Positions 1 through 8,242 of a stretch of DNA of 64,000 nt are shown here, piece by piece. The notes under the pieces were generated by a model, which was given only the letters and a program-made list of their open reading frames with translations, did no database searches and was not told the DNA's origin. A program made the position numbers and the translations under genes. Numbering within the stretch: position 1 is the stretch's first letter; every line of letters begins with the position of its first letter. The DNA is taken from positions 9,825 through 73,824 of the forward strand of contig CAAFUR010000015.1 in assembly GCA_900766245.1 (NCBI GenBank), in the 5' to 3' direction. Origin of the DNA: Veillonellaceae bacterium. GTDB lineage: Bacteria; Bacillota; Negativicutes; Veillonellales; Veillonellaceae.

Positions 1-495
1 GACGCCAATAAGGTACAAAATCATCCCCAATGCTGAATCTAGGATATAAATGATAGGCAAAGAACAACACAGGATAATCAGCACATATAATCCCATGTGT
101 TCCCCTGTATAATAGGTATCTTCCACTAATAAGGTTGACGTCGTTAAAATTGCCATATAGATAACTGTAATGGCCTCGGCAACCATACTCGCTGGCTTGG
201 CTTTCCAAACACCGACCCCTACAATGGCGATTGCCAGTAATAAGATGACTAATGACCAGTCAAAGCGTCCATTCGGGGAAAATCCATACCAATAGCCTGC
301 AAAGAGCAAAATAATCCCCAGCAAAATGAGCGCAGCGCCCCCTAACACGGTGATAAGTCGCGTCCAAGATGGCCCCTCTTTAGGAATAAAACCATACTTA
401 GCCTGTAGCCGTTGGCTTTGTTCTTCTGAAATTAGACCTTCCTCACGCCATTGCTCAAGTTCTTCATGTAACCAACGTATATGTTGTATATTCAT
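1..495 (-). CDS. DUF2157-type membrane protein, N-terminal part
   Basis: The gene runs off the left edge, so only the first 165 residues are seen. They begin MNIQHIRWLHEELEQWREEG, a short charged helical region, then a GFIPKEGPSW linker and hydrophobic segments starting at about residue 49. A soluble N-terminal segment with the pattern W..EGLIS.EQ ahead of many membrane spans is typical of DUF2157 proteins, whose function is unknown. The ATG at 493-495 follows GGAG with 7 nt spacing. The upstream gene's terminator (508-539) ends right at this ribosome binding site. The family call rests on recall of the N-terminal pattern. Confidence 0.7.
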   Translation of the reverse strand, partial: MNIQHIRWLHEELEQWREEGLISEEQSQRLQAKYGFIPKEGPSWTRLITVLGGAALILLGIILLFAGYWYGFSPNGRFDWSLVILLLAIAIVGVGVWKAKPASMVAEAITVIYMAILTTSTLLVEDTYYTGEHMGLYVLIILCCSLPIIYILDSALGMILYLIGV

Positions 496-507
496 ATATT
501 TCTCCAT

Positions 508-539
508 AAAAAAAGGCTTTGCTCAGAGAACAAAGCCTT
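508..539 (-). terminator. Rho-independent terminator of the universal stress gene
   Basis: AAGGCTTTG (513-521) and CAAAGCCTT (531-539) form a 9-bp stem, followed on the minus strand by seven T. It lies directly after the stop codon of the gene at 548-994 and immediately before the start of the next gene. Confidence 0.85.
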
Positions 540-547
540 GTATCCTA

Positions 548-994
548 TTATTTAACAATTAATACTGGACATGTGGAATGACTAGTTACATAACTACTTA
601 CACTACCCATAAACAAACCTTTCAAAGGTCCTAATCCACGGCTCCCCATAACAATTAAGTCTGCATCATACTTTTTAGCTACCGCTAATACTGCAGGTCC
701 AGGAGAACCTACTTCAAAGACGCATTTTACTTTCATATCTGCTGGTACATCTTCTGCGACTTCGCTTAAGATTTTTTTACCAGTTTCTTCCATATCTTCT
801 GCAATTTGTTCCGATACATAACCACCACTGATTGGAGTTTGGTCAAAGTTAGAAATTGCGGATACAATATTCGCTACATGCACCAAAATCAATTCCGCAT
901 CATTACGTTTTACAATTGCCAATGCATGTTCTAATGCTCTTTTACCATTTTCCGATCCATCTGCAGGAACAATTATTTTTTTATATTCCACCAT
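548..994 (-). CDS. Universal stress protein, UspA family
   Basis: A 148-residue single Usp domain, the usual family length. It starts MVEYKKIIVPADGSENGKRA, the first beta strand with the conserved Asp of the nucleotide pocket, and carries the ATP-binding signature G-x2-G-x9-G-S as GSRGLGPLKGLFMGS near residues 118-132, so it is probably an ATP-binding Usp. These cytoplasmic proteins are linked to stress survival; the precise role here is unknown. Start supported by GGAGGAGG 7 nt upstream. It is monocistronic, with a terminator downstream and a gene-free region upstream. Confidence 0.95.
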   Translation of the reverse strand: MVEYKKIIVPADGSENGKRALEHALAIVKRNDAELILVHVANIVSAISNFDQTPISGGYVSEQIAEDMEETGKKILSEVAEDVPADMKVKCVFEVGSPGPAVLAVAKKYDADLIVMGSRGLGPLKGLFMGSVSSYVTSHSTCPVLIVK

Positions 995-1238
995 AGTAAG
1001 ACCTCCTCCGAATTGTTACTGTGCTACTATGTAACTTGTCTATATCACTAGAATTCGACATAGACTTGAAAATTCCTTTTCTTTACTCTTATTGTCTCAC
1101 AAAATTCCAATCTTCGCAAATGAAACTTGCGTCATGATGATATCTTATGGTGTTCTTTGGCTACATTACATTCTGAAAGAAATGCGCGGCATACATCAAC
1201 CTTTAGATAGGCGATTTAGTTATGTGAATTAATTAAAG

Positions 1239-1426
1239 AAAGAGCACGGTATCTTTTTTCGTAGAGTGGCGTTCTCTATTTGCTGACTAGCAAAGGGAAG
1301 AACGTGGCACACCTCTCCACAAACTGATACTCCGTTAGGTTTGCTCCGAGGTATGCCACGTTCTTCTCGCAATCTATGAATTTAGCCAGTAAGAACGCCA
1401 CTGTATGTGGATATACCGTAGTCTTT
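1239..1426. repeat. Nested inverted repeats in a gene-free region
   Basis: Three inverted repeats sit one inside another. The outer arms are AAAGAGCACGGTAT (1239-1252) and ATACCGTAGTCTTT (1413-1426), 12 of 14 bases complementary. The middle arms are AGTGGCGTTCT (1265-1275) and AGAACGCCACT (1392-1402), perfectly complementary. The innermost is the 70-bp palindrome at 1297-1366. The outer left arm resembles the left arm of the palindrome at 3655. Serial insertion of one palindromic element into another would explain this. Confidence 0.7.
1297..1366. repeat. 70-bp palindromic element A
   Basis: Arms GAAGAACGTGGCA and TGCCACGTTCTTC are exactly complementary. The central 34 bp (1315-1348) are, on the other strand, identical except for one base to the core of the element at 3897-3966, while the arms differ completely. 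It is a member of a dispersed palindrome family with conserved core and variable arms. Confidence 0.85.
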
Positions 1427-1735
1427 CGGCTTAGTATAAGTTTGACAAATACAATCGCCTTTACTTCGATATACCTGCCGCGCCTTTCTTACTACCTCCT
1501 AAAGTAGCAAAAGAACTCCTACAAGAGTATATCTTGCCACTGCGTTTCTAAGGAAAGGCTTACTATATTTGTGATGGAATATACCGTGCTTTTTCGGCTT
1601 AGTGTAAATTTGCTAATAAAATTGCCTTCACCACTACACTTCCTTCCATATATGTCCACGCTTTTCTTACTGTACCCTAAAGTGGCAAAAGAACACCTAC
1701 AAGAGTATATCCTACCACTGCATTTCTAGGGAGGG
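1405..1735. repeat. Two diverged direct repeats of about 160 bp
   Basis: Copy 1 is about 1405-1558 and copy 2 about 1571-1735. Shared blocks include ATATACCGT, TTTCGGCTTAGT, CCTAAAGT.GCAAAAGAAC and CCTACAAGAGTATATC. No reading frame of useful length runs through either copy. Together with the palindrome to the left they fill most of the 995-1891 gap; I see no gene there. They may be remnants of a non-coding element duplicated locally. Confidence 0.7.
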
Positions 1736-1891
1736 GTGTGACTGTATTCTTCTTGTAATATATATCTTTAAAACTCAAGAATTGCAATTACCAGTATCTC
1801 AAAATTTTAGTTCTATACTTAATTCTATATATGCACTTTTACATTATGTTCCTCAAAGTTATAAGAAATAAACTCATAAAAGCGTATATTC

Positions 1892-3100
1892 TTATTTTAG
1901 TCGAATTAATGACAGTAAAATAGCTCCGATGATTGGAGAGATAGATAGTGCCATTAAGGCTGTTTGGTAATTGCCTGTAGCTGTTAGTACTGTGGACAAG
2001 ATGATAGGTGCTGTGAGGGCGCCAATTTGGTTAAACAAGTTCACGAATCCTGCTGTGGTGCCTCTTAGTTCTGGTGGTGCTGCTTGGATAATGATAGCAT
2101 TGGTTAATGGGCTATACATAAAAGCTCCCATACCTAATAGGGGTGCTGTAATGTATAACATATCTGGATTACTTGTGTTCGCAAAGATTAGTAAGGCTGG
2201 AGAGAATAGGAACATAACGATGGCCGCCAAATAGTTTCTTGGCAAAGAAATTCTATCAGAAATGAATCCAATGGTCGGTTTGGCAATCACTGCCGCAATA
2301 CCATAAATACTCATAATAGCACCTGCAAAGATAGGTGTCACATGCAATTGTTTCACTAAATACAAGTTAGCCCAAGTGGTAACTCCCCAAGTAGTACCTG
2401 TTGCGAAAAATCCCATCACTGCTAACAATAAAATGTTGCGGTTGGTTCCTACAAAACGTAAACTTTGTGCTAACGACATGGACTGTTGCCCTGTTCCCTG
2501 CGTTTCTTCTGTTTGGCCTTTTCTGAAAGCTTGTACTTCTTTCACCGTAAACAAAGCTAAAAAGAATACTAGTAATGGCAATAAAGCGGTAATTAAAAAT
2601 GCCATTTGCCATCCGTAATGGACAGCCACAAATGGTGCATATCCGTTGACCACGGTAATCCCAAAGGATGTACAACTCATGAAAATACCTACAGCTGTAC
2701 CACGTTGTTCTGCACTGAAATGCTCTCCAATGGCTTTCAAACAAGCAGATTGCACAGGGCCTGATACAATACCTAATAAGAAACGCAATACTAAGCCATA
2801 TTCATAACTTTGGACAGTACTCATAAGCCCTGTTACAATGGCCATAGCCACTAAACTTCCTAGAATGGATTTACGATAGCCAAATCGATCTGCTAACAAA
2901 CCACCTGGCAATACAGTCAATGCATAGCCAAAATAGAAAGCTGTTAAATACGACGTTCCTTGCTGTGCTGTAAAATGCAACGCTTCATTCACAATAGGCA
3001 TCAACGATGACCATGATAAGCGCATGACAAAACTTAATAAAAATGTTAACCACAAAGTCAGCAGTATACCTGTTTGTGTAAGAGTAAACCCCTTTTTCAT
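1892..3100 (-). CDS. Major facilitator superfamily transporter
   Basis: A 402-residue inner-membrane protein with about 12 hydrophobic spans, the standard MFS size. After the second span it has GGLLADRFGYRKSI, the loop 2-3 signature G-x3-D-R-x-G-R/Y-K, and a matching half later (GFISDRISLPRNY), reflecting the two six-helix halves. It probably exchanges an organic anion or sugar acid with an ion; the substrate cannot be read from sequence. I chose the ATG at 3098-3100 (MKKGFTLTQT), preceded by AGGAGG, rather than the upstream in-frame Met that would add 24 unrelated residues. It stands alone. Confidence 0.88.
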   Translation of the reverse strand: MKKGFTLTQTGILLTLWLTFLLSFVMRLSWSSLMPIVNEALHFTAQQGTSYLTAFYFGYALTVLPGGLLADRFGYRKSILGSLVAMAIVTGLMSTVQSYEYGLVLRFLLGIVSGPVQSACLKAIGEHFSAEQRGTAVGIFMSCTSFGITVVNGYAPFVAVHYGWQMAFLITALLPLLVFFLALFTVKEVQAFRKGQTEETQGTGQQSMSLAQSLRFVGTNRNILLLAVMGFFATGTTWGVTTWANLYLVKQLHVTPIFAGAIMSIYGIAAVIAKPTIGFISDRISLPRNYLAAIVMFLFSPALLIFANTSNPDMLYITAPLLGMGAFMYSPLTNAIIIQAAPPELRGTTAGFVNLFNQIGALTAPIILSTVLTATGNYQTALMALSISPIIGAILLSLIRLK

Positions 3101-3337
3101 GTAATACCTCCTATGGAATACCACAAACCTATTTATACAATATAATCTGCATAAAATTATAACATATATCACCTAGTTTCACACCAGTATTCTTTCACTC
3201 TACTTTGACTGATTTCATAGCATAACTTTATCATGACCATACAATAGTGCAGACTGATCTCATAACATCCTATCCTTCAGAATACTTGAACAAAAGCATC
3301 TCTAAAATAAGCACCACAAGTATACATCATATTCTGA

Positions 3338-3367
3338 TTGACAAAAGGTCTAGTTCAATGATAGACT
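3338..3367 (+). promoter_or_regulatory. Promoter of tRNA-Ser
   Basis: TTGACA (3338-3343) and TAGACT (3362-3367) are separated by 18 bp and lie about 20 bp ahead of the mature tRNA 5' end, a suitable spacing for a short leader. Confidence 0.6.
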
Positions 3368-3386
3368 ATAACTAGTTTTTATATTT

Positions 3387-3475
3387 GGAGAGGTGTCCGA
3401 GTGGTTTAAGGAGCTGGTCTTGAAAACCAGTGACTCCGCAAGGGGCCGTGGGTTCGAATCCCACCCTCTCCGCCA
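3387..3475 (+). tRNA. tRNA-Ser (UGA)
   Basis: An 89-nt class II tRNA. The acceptor stem is GGAGAGG with CCTCTCC, discriminator G and encoded CCA (3473-3475). The anticodon stem-loop is CTGGT-CTTGAAA-ACCAG, giving anticodon TGA, which reads UCA and other UCN serine codons. A long variable arm (GACTCCGCAAGGGGCC region) and the T-loop GGTTCGAATCC fit tRNA-Ser. Confidence 0.97.
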
Positions 3476-3480
3476 CAGTA

Positions 3481-3510
3481 AGCTGTTATCAACATGATAA
3501 CAGCTTTTTC
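3481..3510 (+). terminator. Terminator after tRNA-Ser
   Basis: AGCTGTTATC (3481-3490) pairs with GATAACAGCT (3496-3505) over a 5-nt loop, followed by TTTTTC. It begins 5 nt after the tRNA CCA end. Confidence 0.88.
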
Positions 3511-3809
3511 TTTTCCCGCAGAATCGCAGTTATGCGTAGTAGCCTCGTGGCGTACCTTCCTACCTAAATTATACAAACACAAGAAGAGCACGGTGTGCTG
3601 TAAACAAACTATGATAATGTCACGTTCATTTATATCATAATTACATATGCCCTAAAAGAGCACGGCATGTTCCTGAAGAAACATTATGAAATACCGTTTC
3701 TGAAGGAATGTGCCGTGCTCTTTCCCCCACAGAATCGTAGTTATGCGTAGTACCTCGTGGCGTGCCTTCCTACCTAAATGACACAACCACAAGAAGAGCA
3801 CGGTGTGCT
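3510..3809. repeat. 90-bp direct repeats around a palindrome
   Basis: Copy 1 (about 3510-3599) and copy 2 (about 3720-3809) share CAGAATCG.AGTTATGCGTAG, CCTCGTGGCGT, CCTTCCTACCTAAAT and end in AAGAAGAGCACGGTGTGCT. They flank the palindrome at 3655-3723, whose right end runs into copy 2. No coding potential is seen between the tRNA terminator and 4032; the region is all repeat. Confidence 0.75.
3655..3723. repeat. 69-bp palindromic element B
   Basis: Arms AAAGAGCACGGCA and TGCCGTGCTCTTT are perfectly complementary. The interior matches the element at 31091-31157 almost base for base, except that the paired bases G3678 and C3700 are C31113 and G31135 there, a compensatory change that keeps the stem. 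Confidence 0.88.
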
Positions 3810-3896
3810 CCCCCCTTGAGCACCCACCCGAAAGAAAGGCACAAACCTGCTACTTCCATATGTCACATTCGTTTACTATCAAGTATCATCTATGCT

Positions 3897-3966
3897 AAAG
3901 AGAGCGATATACTCCGGAGCAAACCTAACGTAGTATCAGTTTGTGGAGGAGTATATCGCTCTCTTT
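3897..3966. repeat. 70-bp palindromic element C
   Basis: Nineteen-base perfect arms, from AAAGAGAGCGATATA (3897) to TATATCGCTCTCTTT (3966). The central 34 bp (3915-3948, beginning CGGAGCAAACC and ending TTTGTGGAG) match the reverse complement of element A with one mismatch although the outer arms are unrelated. Confidence 0.88.
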
Positions 3967-3986
3967 CCTTTATATATATTATTATC

Positions 3987-4022
3987 GAATGTGACAAACC
4001 GCTATTAAGGTTTGTCATATTC
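3987..4022 (-). terminator. Possible terminator after the uracil permease gene
   Basis: GAATGTGACAAACC (3987-4000) and GGTTTGTCATATTC (4009-4022) form a 14-bp stem with one mismatch just past the stop of the gene at 4033. There is no clean T run after it, so it could also be another palindromic repeat. Confidence 0.45.
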
Positions 4023-4032
4023 TTTCCTAGTG

Positions 4033-5310
4033 CTAATCTTTGAGTTCCTCATTCCATAGTCCTGTTTTACGGAAAATAGCAAATAGAATGCTCAACAAGA
4101 TAGCTGTTACTGTTGCCAATCCCATACCTTGTAATACAACTGGACCGATAGCTAATTTAGCACCGCTCAAGCCAATAACTAGTACTACAGATGTTAAGAT
4201 TAGATTAGAAGATTTTGTATAATCCACTTTACGTTCTACCAACATACGTAAACCAGAAGCAGCGATGATACCGAATAGTAAAATACTTACACCGCCCATA
4301 ACTGGAACTGGAATGGCATGGATTAAGGCTGCTATTTTACCAATGAAAGAGAACAAGATAGCGAGCACTGCTGCACCAGCGATAACGAAGGTACTGAATA
4401 CACGTGTAATTGCCATTACACCAATATTTTCTCCATATGTTGTATTTGGTGTAGCACCGAATAAACCGGACAATACATTAGACACACCGTCTGCAAATAA
4501 AGAACGGCTCAAGCCTGGATCTTTCATTAAATCACGACCTACAATATTACTTGTAACTACAATGTGACCCACGTGTTCTGCAAACACTACGAATAATGCT
4601 GGCATAATCATCAAGATAGCATTGATATCAAATTCTGGTTCATAGAAGTGTGGAAGTGCAAACCATGGTGCATTCGCTACATTAGTGAAGTCTACTACTC
4701 CCATAATCGCAGCCGCTACATAGCCAGATACTACGCCAATTAATACTGGAATTACCGCAAAAAATCCACGGAATAATACAGTACCTAGGATAGTCACTGC
4801 TAAGGAGAATAAGGATAAGAATAGCGCTTGTTCATGGGTCATCCCAAATGTTTGCCATTGATCTCCAATGATACCTGCCATGCCCATTGCTACAGGAGCC
4901 ACTTCTAAACCGATAACCGCAACAATAGCGCCCATCGCTGCTGGCGGGAACAATGTATCAATCCATTTAATACCAATGAATTTTACTAGTAAAGCCAATA
5001 GCATAAAGGACACACCAAAAGCAATGAAACCACCTTGCGCTGCTCCATAGGTCATACCAGATGCTACTACAGCACCTACGGGTCCAATGAACGCAAAGCT
5101 AGAGCCTAAATAGGAAGGAATCTTTCCTTGACAAATTAGTACATATAAAATAGTACCAATACCGTTCATAAATAAGGACGTAGCTGGATCAACTTTCAAT
5201 AAGAATGGTACTAATACTGTGGCCCCGAACATAGCAAATAAATGCTGGAAACTAAGTGGTAATAACTTAGCGAAAGACGGGCGTTCGTGAACATCAATAA
5301 AATCTTTCAT
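4033..5310 (-). CDS. uraA: Uracil/xanthine permease, NCS2 family
   Basis: A 425-residue inner-membrane nucleobase:cation symporter of about 14 spans. Family landmarks are PLSFQHLFAMFGATVLVP at residues 17-34, KIPSYLGSSFAFIGPV in the first unwound region, the FAEHVGHI motif with the substrate-contacting Glu of the UraA type, and NTTYGENIGVMAITRV. These point to uracil rather than xanthine. It imports uracil for salvage. It is the last gene of a trmB-ftsW-uraA group, 36 bp after the ftsW-like stop; the start has AGAGATG upstream. Confidence 0.92.
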   Translation of the reverse strand: MKDFIDVHERPSFAKLLPLSFQHLFAMFGATVLVPFLLKVDPATSLFMNGIGTILYVLICQGKIPSYLGSSFAFIGPVGAVVASGMTYGAAQGGFIAFGVSFMLLALLVKFIGIKWIDTLFPPAAMGAIVAVIGLEVAPVAMGMAGIIGDQWQTFGMTHEQALFLSLFSLAVTILGTVLFRGFFAVIPVLIGVVSGYVAAAIMGVVDFTNVANAPWFALPHFYEPEFDINAILMIMPALFVVFAEHVGHIVVTSNIVGRDLMKDPGLSRSLFADGVSNVLSGLFGATPNTTYGENIGVMAITRVFSTFVIAGAAVLAILFSFIGKIAALIHAIPVPVMGGVSILLFGIIAASGLRMLVERKVDYTKSSNLILTSVVLVIGLSGAKLAIGPVVLQGMGLATVTAILLSILFAIFRKTGLWNEELKD

Positions 5311-5346
5311 GGTTCATCTCTTTCTGTGTGAATCACACTTAAAACA

Positions 5347-6747
5347 TTAAGACTTAGGTTGAAACCGATGACGCGTTTCTTCACCAATGGATGGTAAATG
5401 ACGAGTCGTTCCAATTTGTTTGCGTGCATATTCATTGCGACGCGCAATATTTAATAATATCCCTATGACAGCAAAGTTCGTTACCAATGAGGAACCGCCA
5501 TAACTAATAAATGGCAAGGGAACCCCTGTTACCGGCACTAAACCTACCACCATAGCAATATTAAAAAATGCTTGAATAGTAATAAAAAATGTAAGTCCTA
5601 TCGCTAATATTTGGCCTAATACATCTCTAGATTGACGAGCAATGGACAGGCCATATTTCGTAAACCACAAGAAGAAAAAAGCTACCAAGCAAACGCCTAC
5701 AAAGCCAAATTCTTGAGAGAAAATCGAAAAGGCAAAGTCTGTATGAGCTTCTGGCAAGTAATTATATTTAGAAATCCCTTTCGTAAATCCTTCTCCCAAA
5801 AATCCACCAAGAGACACGCTCAATATACTTTGCGTCACTTGGTATCCATTGACCGTTGTATCTGACCAAGGATCATAAAAGGCTACTACGCGCAGCCAAC
5901 GATATTCTGTGTAGCGAACCAACAGATATGCAATGACACTGAGTAGGAAAAATACTACGCCCAAATATTTCCAATCCGATTTTCGATAGCCTACGCAAAA
6001 GGTCATTACCGTAGGAAATAATAAAATCAGAATCGCGGTTCCCATATCTGGCTGAAACATAGTAATCACAGCATATAGAATAGGCACAGCAAAGGCAGAT
6101 GGCAATAGCAAGTTTGGATGTAATTTCCCAGGAGTCCCTCGAACCCCTTTCCATAATCTATTGATTTGAGATATGACAAAGGCCCATACATTCCAAAGCC
6201 ACCGCAAGCCTTTATATTGTCCCCATTGATGAGGTTCAAATAAATACATAATGCCTCGCTTTTTCACTTGTTTATCAATACGATATGCTGCCCAAAGCAT
6301 GGCTGCTAACTTCGCAAATTCCGACGGTTGTAATGTCAATCCTAAAGGTAAACTAATCCAACGGCGAGCCCCGTTCGCCCCATGTCCAAGAAACGGTATA
6401 AAAACGACACCCATGAGGATAAGTACAATTACCAATAATTTACGTTGTACTTTAGGATCTCCCCATCTACGATAGTCAAAACGATAGAAGCCCCAAGCTA
6501 CAAAAAAGCCTACTCCCAAGAATAGCGCTTGCTTACCTAATAGAAGCCAAAATGGTTGCCAATTGTCACCCCCATGTAGGGTCGTCGTATAGGTTGCACT
6601 ATAGCCATTCAAAAAGCCTATTAATATAATCCCAAAGAGAGGAACTAATATGCCCTGTCCATCATGTTTGATAATGCTCTTATAAAGGGCTTTTACTTGC
6701 TGAAATATGCTGAGATTTTTGTTAGGTAAACTACTATTCTCCTGCAT
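5347..6747 (-). CDS. FtsW/RodA/SpoVE-family peptidoglycan glycosyltransferase
   Basis: A 466-residue polytopic membrane protein of the SEDS family, which polymerises lipid II into glycan chains. Hallmarks are NGARRWISLPLGLTLQPSE, PDMGTAILIL, LPEAHTDFAFSIFSQEFGF with the catalytic-type Asp in the long extracellular loop, and the C-terminal PLPFISYGGSSLVTNF. The wording PEAHTDF is more like FtsW than RodA. A cytoplasmic loop of about 55 residues near residue 160-215 is longer than usual. The start overlaps the end of trmB by 14 bp, so translation is probably coupled. Which SEDS role it has cannot be decided here because no dcw genes adjoin it. Confidence 0.93.
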   Translation of the reverse strand: MQENSSLPNKNLSIFQQVKALYKSIIKHDGQGILVPLFGIILIGFLNGYSATYTTTLHGGDNWQPFWLLLGKQALFLGVGFFVAWGFYRFDYRRWGDPKVQRKLLVIVLILMGVVFIPFLGHGANGARRWISLPLGLTLQPSEFAKLAAMLWAAYRIDKQVKKRGIMYLFEPHQWGQYKGLRWLWNVWAFVISQINRLWKGVRGTPGKLHPNLLLPSAFAVPILYAVITMFQPDMGTAILILLFPTVMTFCVGYRKSDWKYLGVVFFLLSVIAYLLVRYTEYRWLRVVAFYDPWSDTTVNGYQVTQSILSVSLGGFLGEGFTKGISKYNYLPEAHTDFAFSIFSQEFGFVGVCLVAFFFLWFTKYGLSIARQSRDVLGQILAIGLTFFITIQAFFNIAMVVGLVPVTGVPLPFISYGGSSLVTNFAVIGILLNIARRNEYARKQIGTTRHLPSIGEETRHRFQPKS

Positions 6748-7408
6748 CTGTCATATCACTTCCTTTAGCTGGCTTAATCGCCTCTAAGCGGAAAATCGGT
6801 TGCCCTTTGGCACTGAACTTTTCTTCATATTCTGTGCGTACATTCGGCATATCCGTACTATGTAAATCGTAACTCACATTCTTTAATGTCCACCCTGAAT
6901 TTTTAAACTCTTCTAAGGAGAACATAAATAAACCTTCATTATCTGTTTTAAAATGGATTTCTCCATTCTCTTTCAACAATCGTGCATATCTATCTAAGAA
7001 GGTATGGTAGGTCAAACGACGCTTCGCATGCTTTGCTTTTGGCCAAGGATCACAGAAGTTGATATAGAAACGGTCTACCTCACCTGGTGCCACTACCTCT
7101 TCAATACCTGCAATATCAAATAAACTAACTTTACCATTCTCTGCTTTTTGTTCATACAATTTTTGAGCCGCGTAATATAGCACGCCAATTTGTACTTCAA
7201 AACCAACAAAATTCGCTTCTGGATGTGCTTCACACATGCCAGCAATGAACTTACCTTTTCCCGTTCCTAGCTCCATATATAATGGTTTAGACGGATCTGC
7301 AAAACTTTCACGCCATTTTCCCTTGAAAACTTCGTGATTCTCTAGTACAGTATATGTATTATATTCTAGGATTGCTTCATCAATCCACGGCTTTCTACGT
7401 AAACGCAT
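6734..7408 (-). CDS. trmB: tRNA (guanine-N7-)-methyltransferase TrmB
   Basis: A 224-residue cytoplasmic SAM-dependent enzyme that makes m7G46 in tRNA. It starts MRLRRKPW as TrmB proteins usually do, has the SAM loop ELGTGKGKF, the FVGFEVQIGVLYYA strand, the FCDPWPKAKHAKRRL catalytic motif and a C-terminal TEYEEKF segment. A longer frame reaches 7477, but the ATG at 7406-7408 follows AGGAGA and the predicted promoter (7442-7470) lies inside that extension, so the shorter start is right. First gene of trmB-ftsW-uraA. Confidence 0.96.
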   Translation of the reverse strand: MRLRRKPWIDEAILEYNTYTVLENHEVFKGKWRESFADPSKPLYMELGTGKGKFIAGMCEAHPEANFVGFEVQIGVLYYAAQKLYEQKAENGKVSLFDIAGIEEVVAPGEVDRFYINFCDPWPKAKHAKRRLTYHTFLDRYARLLKENGEIHFKTDNEGLFMFSLEEFKNSGWTLKNVSYDLHSTDMPNVRTEYEEKFSAKGQPIFRLEAIKPAKGSDMTDAGE

Positions 7409-7441
7409 ACTATCTCCTTTTATAACAATCTTATCCTTACT

Positions 7442-7470
7442 ATTATAGTACATCATCTGTTCTATGTCAG
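7442..7470 (-). promoter_or_regulatory. Promoter of trmB-ftsW-uraA
   Basis: Reading the minus strand: -35 CTGACA (7465-7470), 17-bp spacer, -10 TATAAT (7442-7447). It is about 30 bp upstream of the trmB ribosome binding site. Confidence 0.75.
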
Positions 7471-7510
7471 TACTCACTTATAATTTTTTTATTTCTATGA
7501 AAGGTTTCCT

Positions 7511-8200
7511 ATGAAAGCATTAGTATTATCCAGCGGCGGTGTAGATTCCACCACCTGCTTAGCCATGGCTATCGATGCCCTCGGCACAGACAACGTAAGT
7601 GCCCTTTCTATTTGGTATGGACAAAAACACAAAAAAGAATTAGATTCCGCTAAGGCTATTGCCAACTATTATAGTGTGCCTCATTATGAATTAGACCTCA
7701 CCCAAGTCATGTCATATTCTAACTCATCTTTACTTTCCAATTCTACTGAAAGCATCGATCACCGCACATATGGTGAACAAATTGTAGAAAACGGTTCAGT
7801 GTCCACCTATGTGCCGTTCCGCAATGGTCTCATCCTCTCCATGGCAGCTAGTTTAGCTCTTAGCCTCTATCCTGATGAGGAAGTGACCATTTATATCGGT
7901 GCTCATGCTGATGATGCTGCGGGCAATGCCTATCCAGACTGCCGACCTGACTTTAATCACCACATGAATGAAGCCATTCACATTGGATCCTACAACAAAG
8001 TCCGCCTCTATGCACCTCTGAATACAATGAATAAAACACAAGTTGTACAAGAGGGCTTACGATTACAAGTACCGTATCATCTCACATGGTCTTGCTACGA
8101 AGGTGGAGACACTCCTTGTCACACCTGTGGAACTTGCCGTGATAGAGAACAAGCATTCACAGATAATGGTGTGATAGATCCTTTACTATCACATATATAA
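7511..8200 (+). CDS. queC: 7-cyano-7-deazaguanine synthase QueC
   Basis: A 229-residue ATP-dependent enzyme turning 7-carboxy-7-deazaguanine into preQ0 for queuosine. The N-terminal PP-loop SGGVDSTTC (8-16) binds ATP, and a C-terminal cluster SCYEGGDTPCHTCGTCRDRE supplies the four zinc Cys of the family. Full length. AAAGG precedes the ATG. It is divergent from trmB, another tRNA-modification gene; no other que genes are in the window. Confidence 0.97.
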   Translation: MKALVLSSGGVDSTTCLAMAIDALGTDNVSALSIWYGQKHKKELDSAKAIANYYSVPHYELDLTQVMSYSNSSLLSNSTESIDHRTYGEQIVENGSVSTYVPFRNGLILSMAASLALSLYPDEEVTIYIGAHADDAAGNAYPDCRPDFNHHMNEAIHIGSYNKVRLYAPLNTMNKTQVVQEGLRLQVPYHLTWSCYEGGDTPCHTCGTCRDREQAFTDNGVIDPLLSHI

Positions 8201-8205
8201 ATCAC

Positions 8206-8242
8206 AAAAAGCTATTCACTCCTATCGGAATGAATAGCTTTT
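8206..8242. terminator. Bidirectional terminator between queC and the PepSY gene
   Basis: AAAAAGCTATTCA (8206-8218) and TGAATAGCTTTT (8231-8242) form a stem of 12 bp with A/T tracts on both sides, serving the convergent queC and PepSY genes. It overlaps the last codon of the latter. Confidence 0.88.

Noticed and set aside
3406..3591. Minus-strand frame containing GGEGGIRTHGPLRS
   Set aside because: It is the complement of the tRNA-Ser gene and its terminator; this peptide is a known false protein from tRNA antisense.
3655..3966. CRISPR array
   Set aside because: The repeats are few, palindromic, unevenly spaced and separated by other repeats; no cas genes are present.
3762..4043. Plus-strand frame of 93 residues
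   Set aside because: It runs across the direct repeat and palindrome C, has no ribosome site and no protein-like composition.
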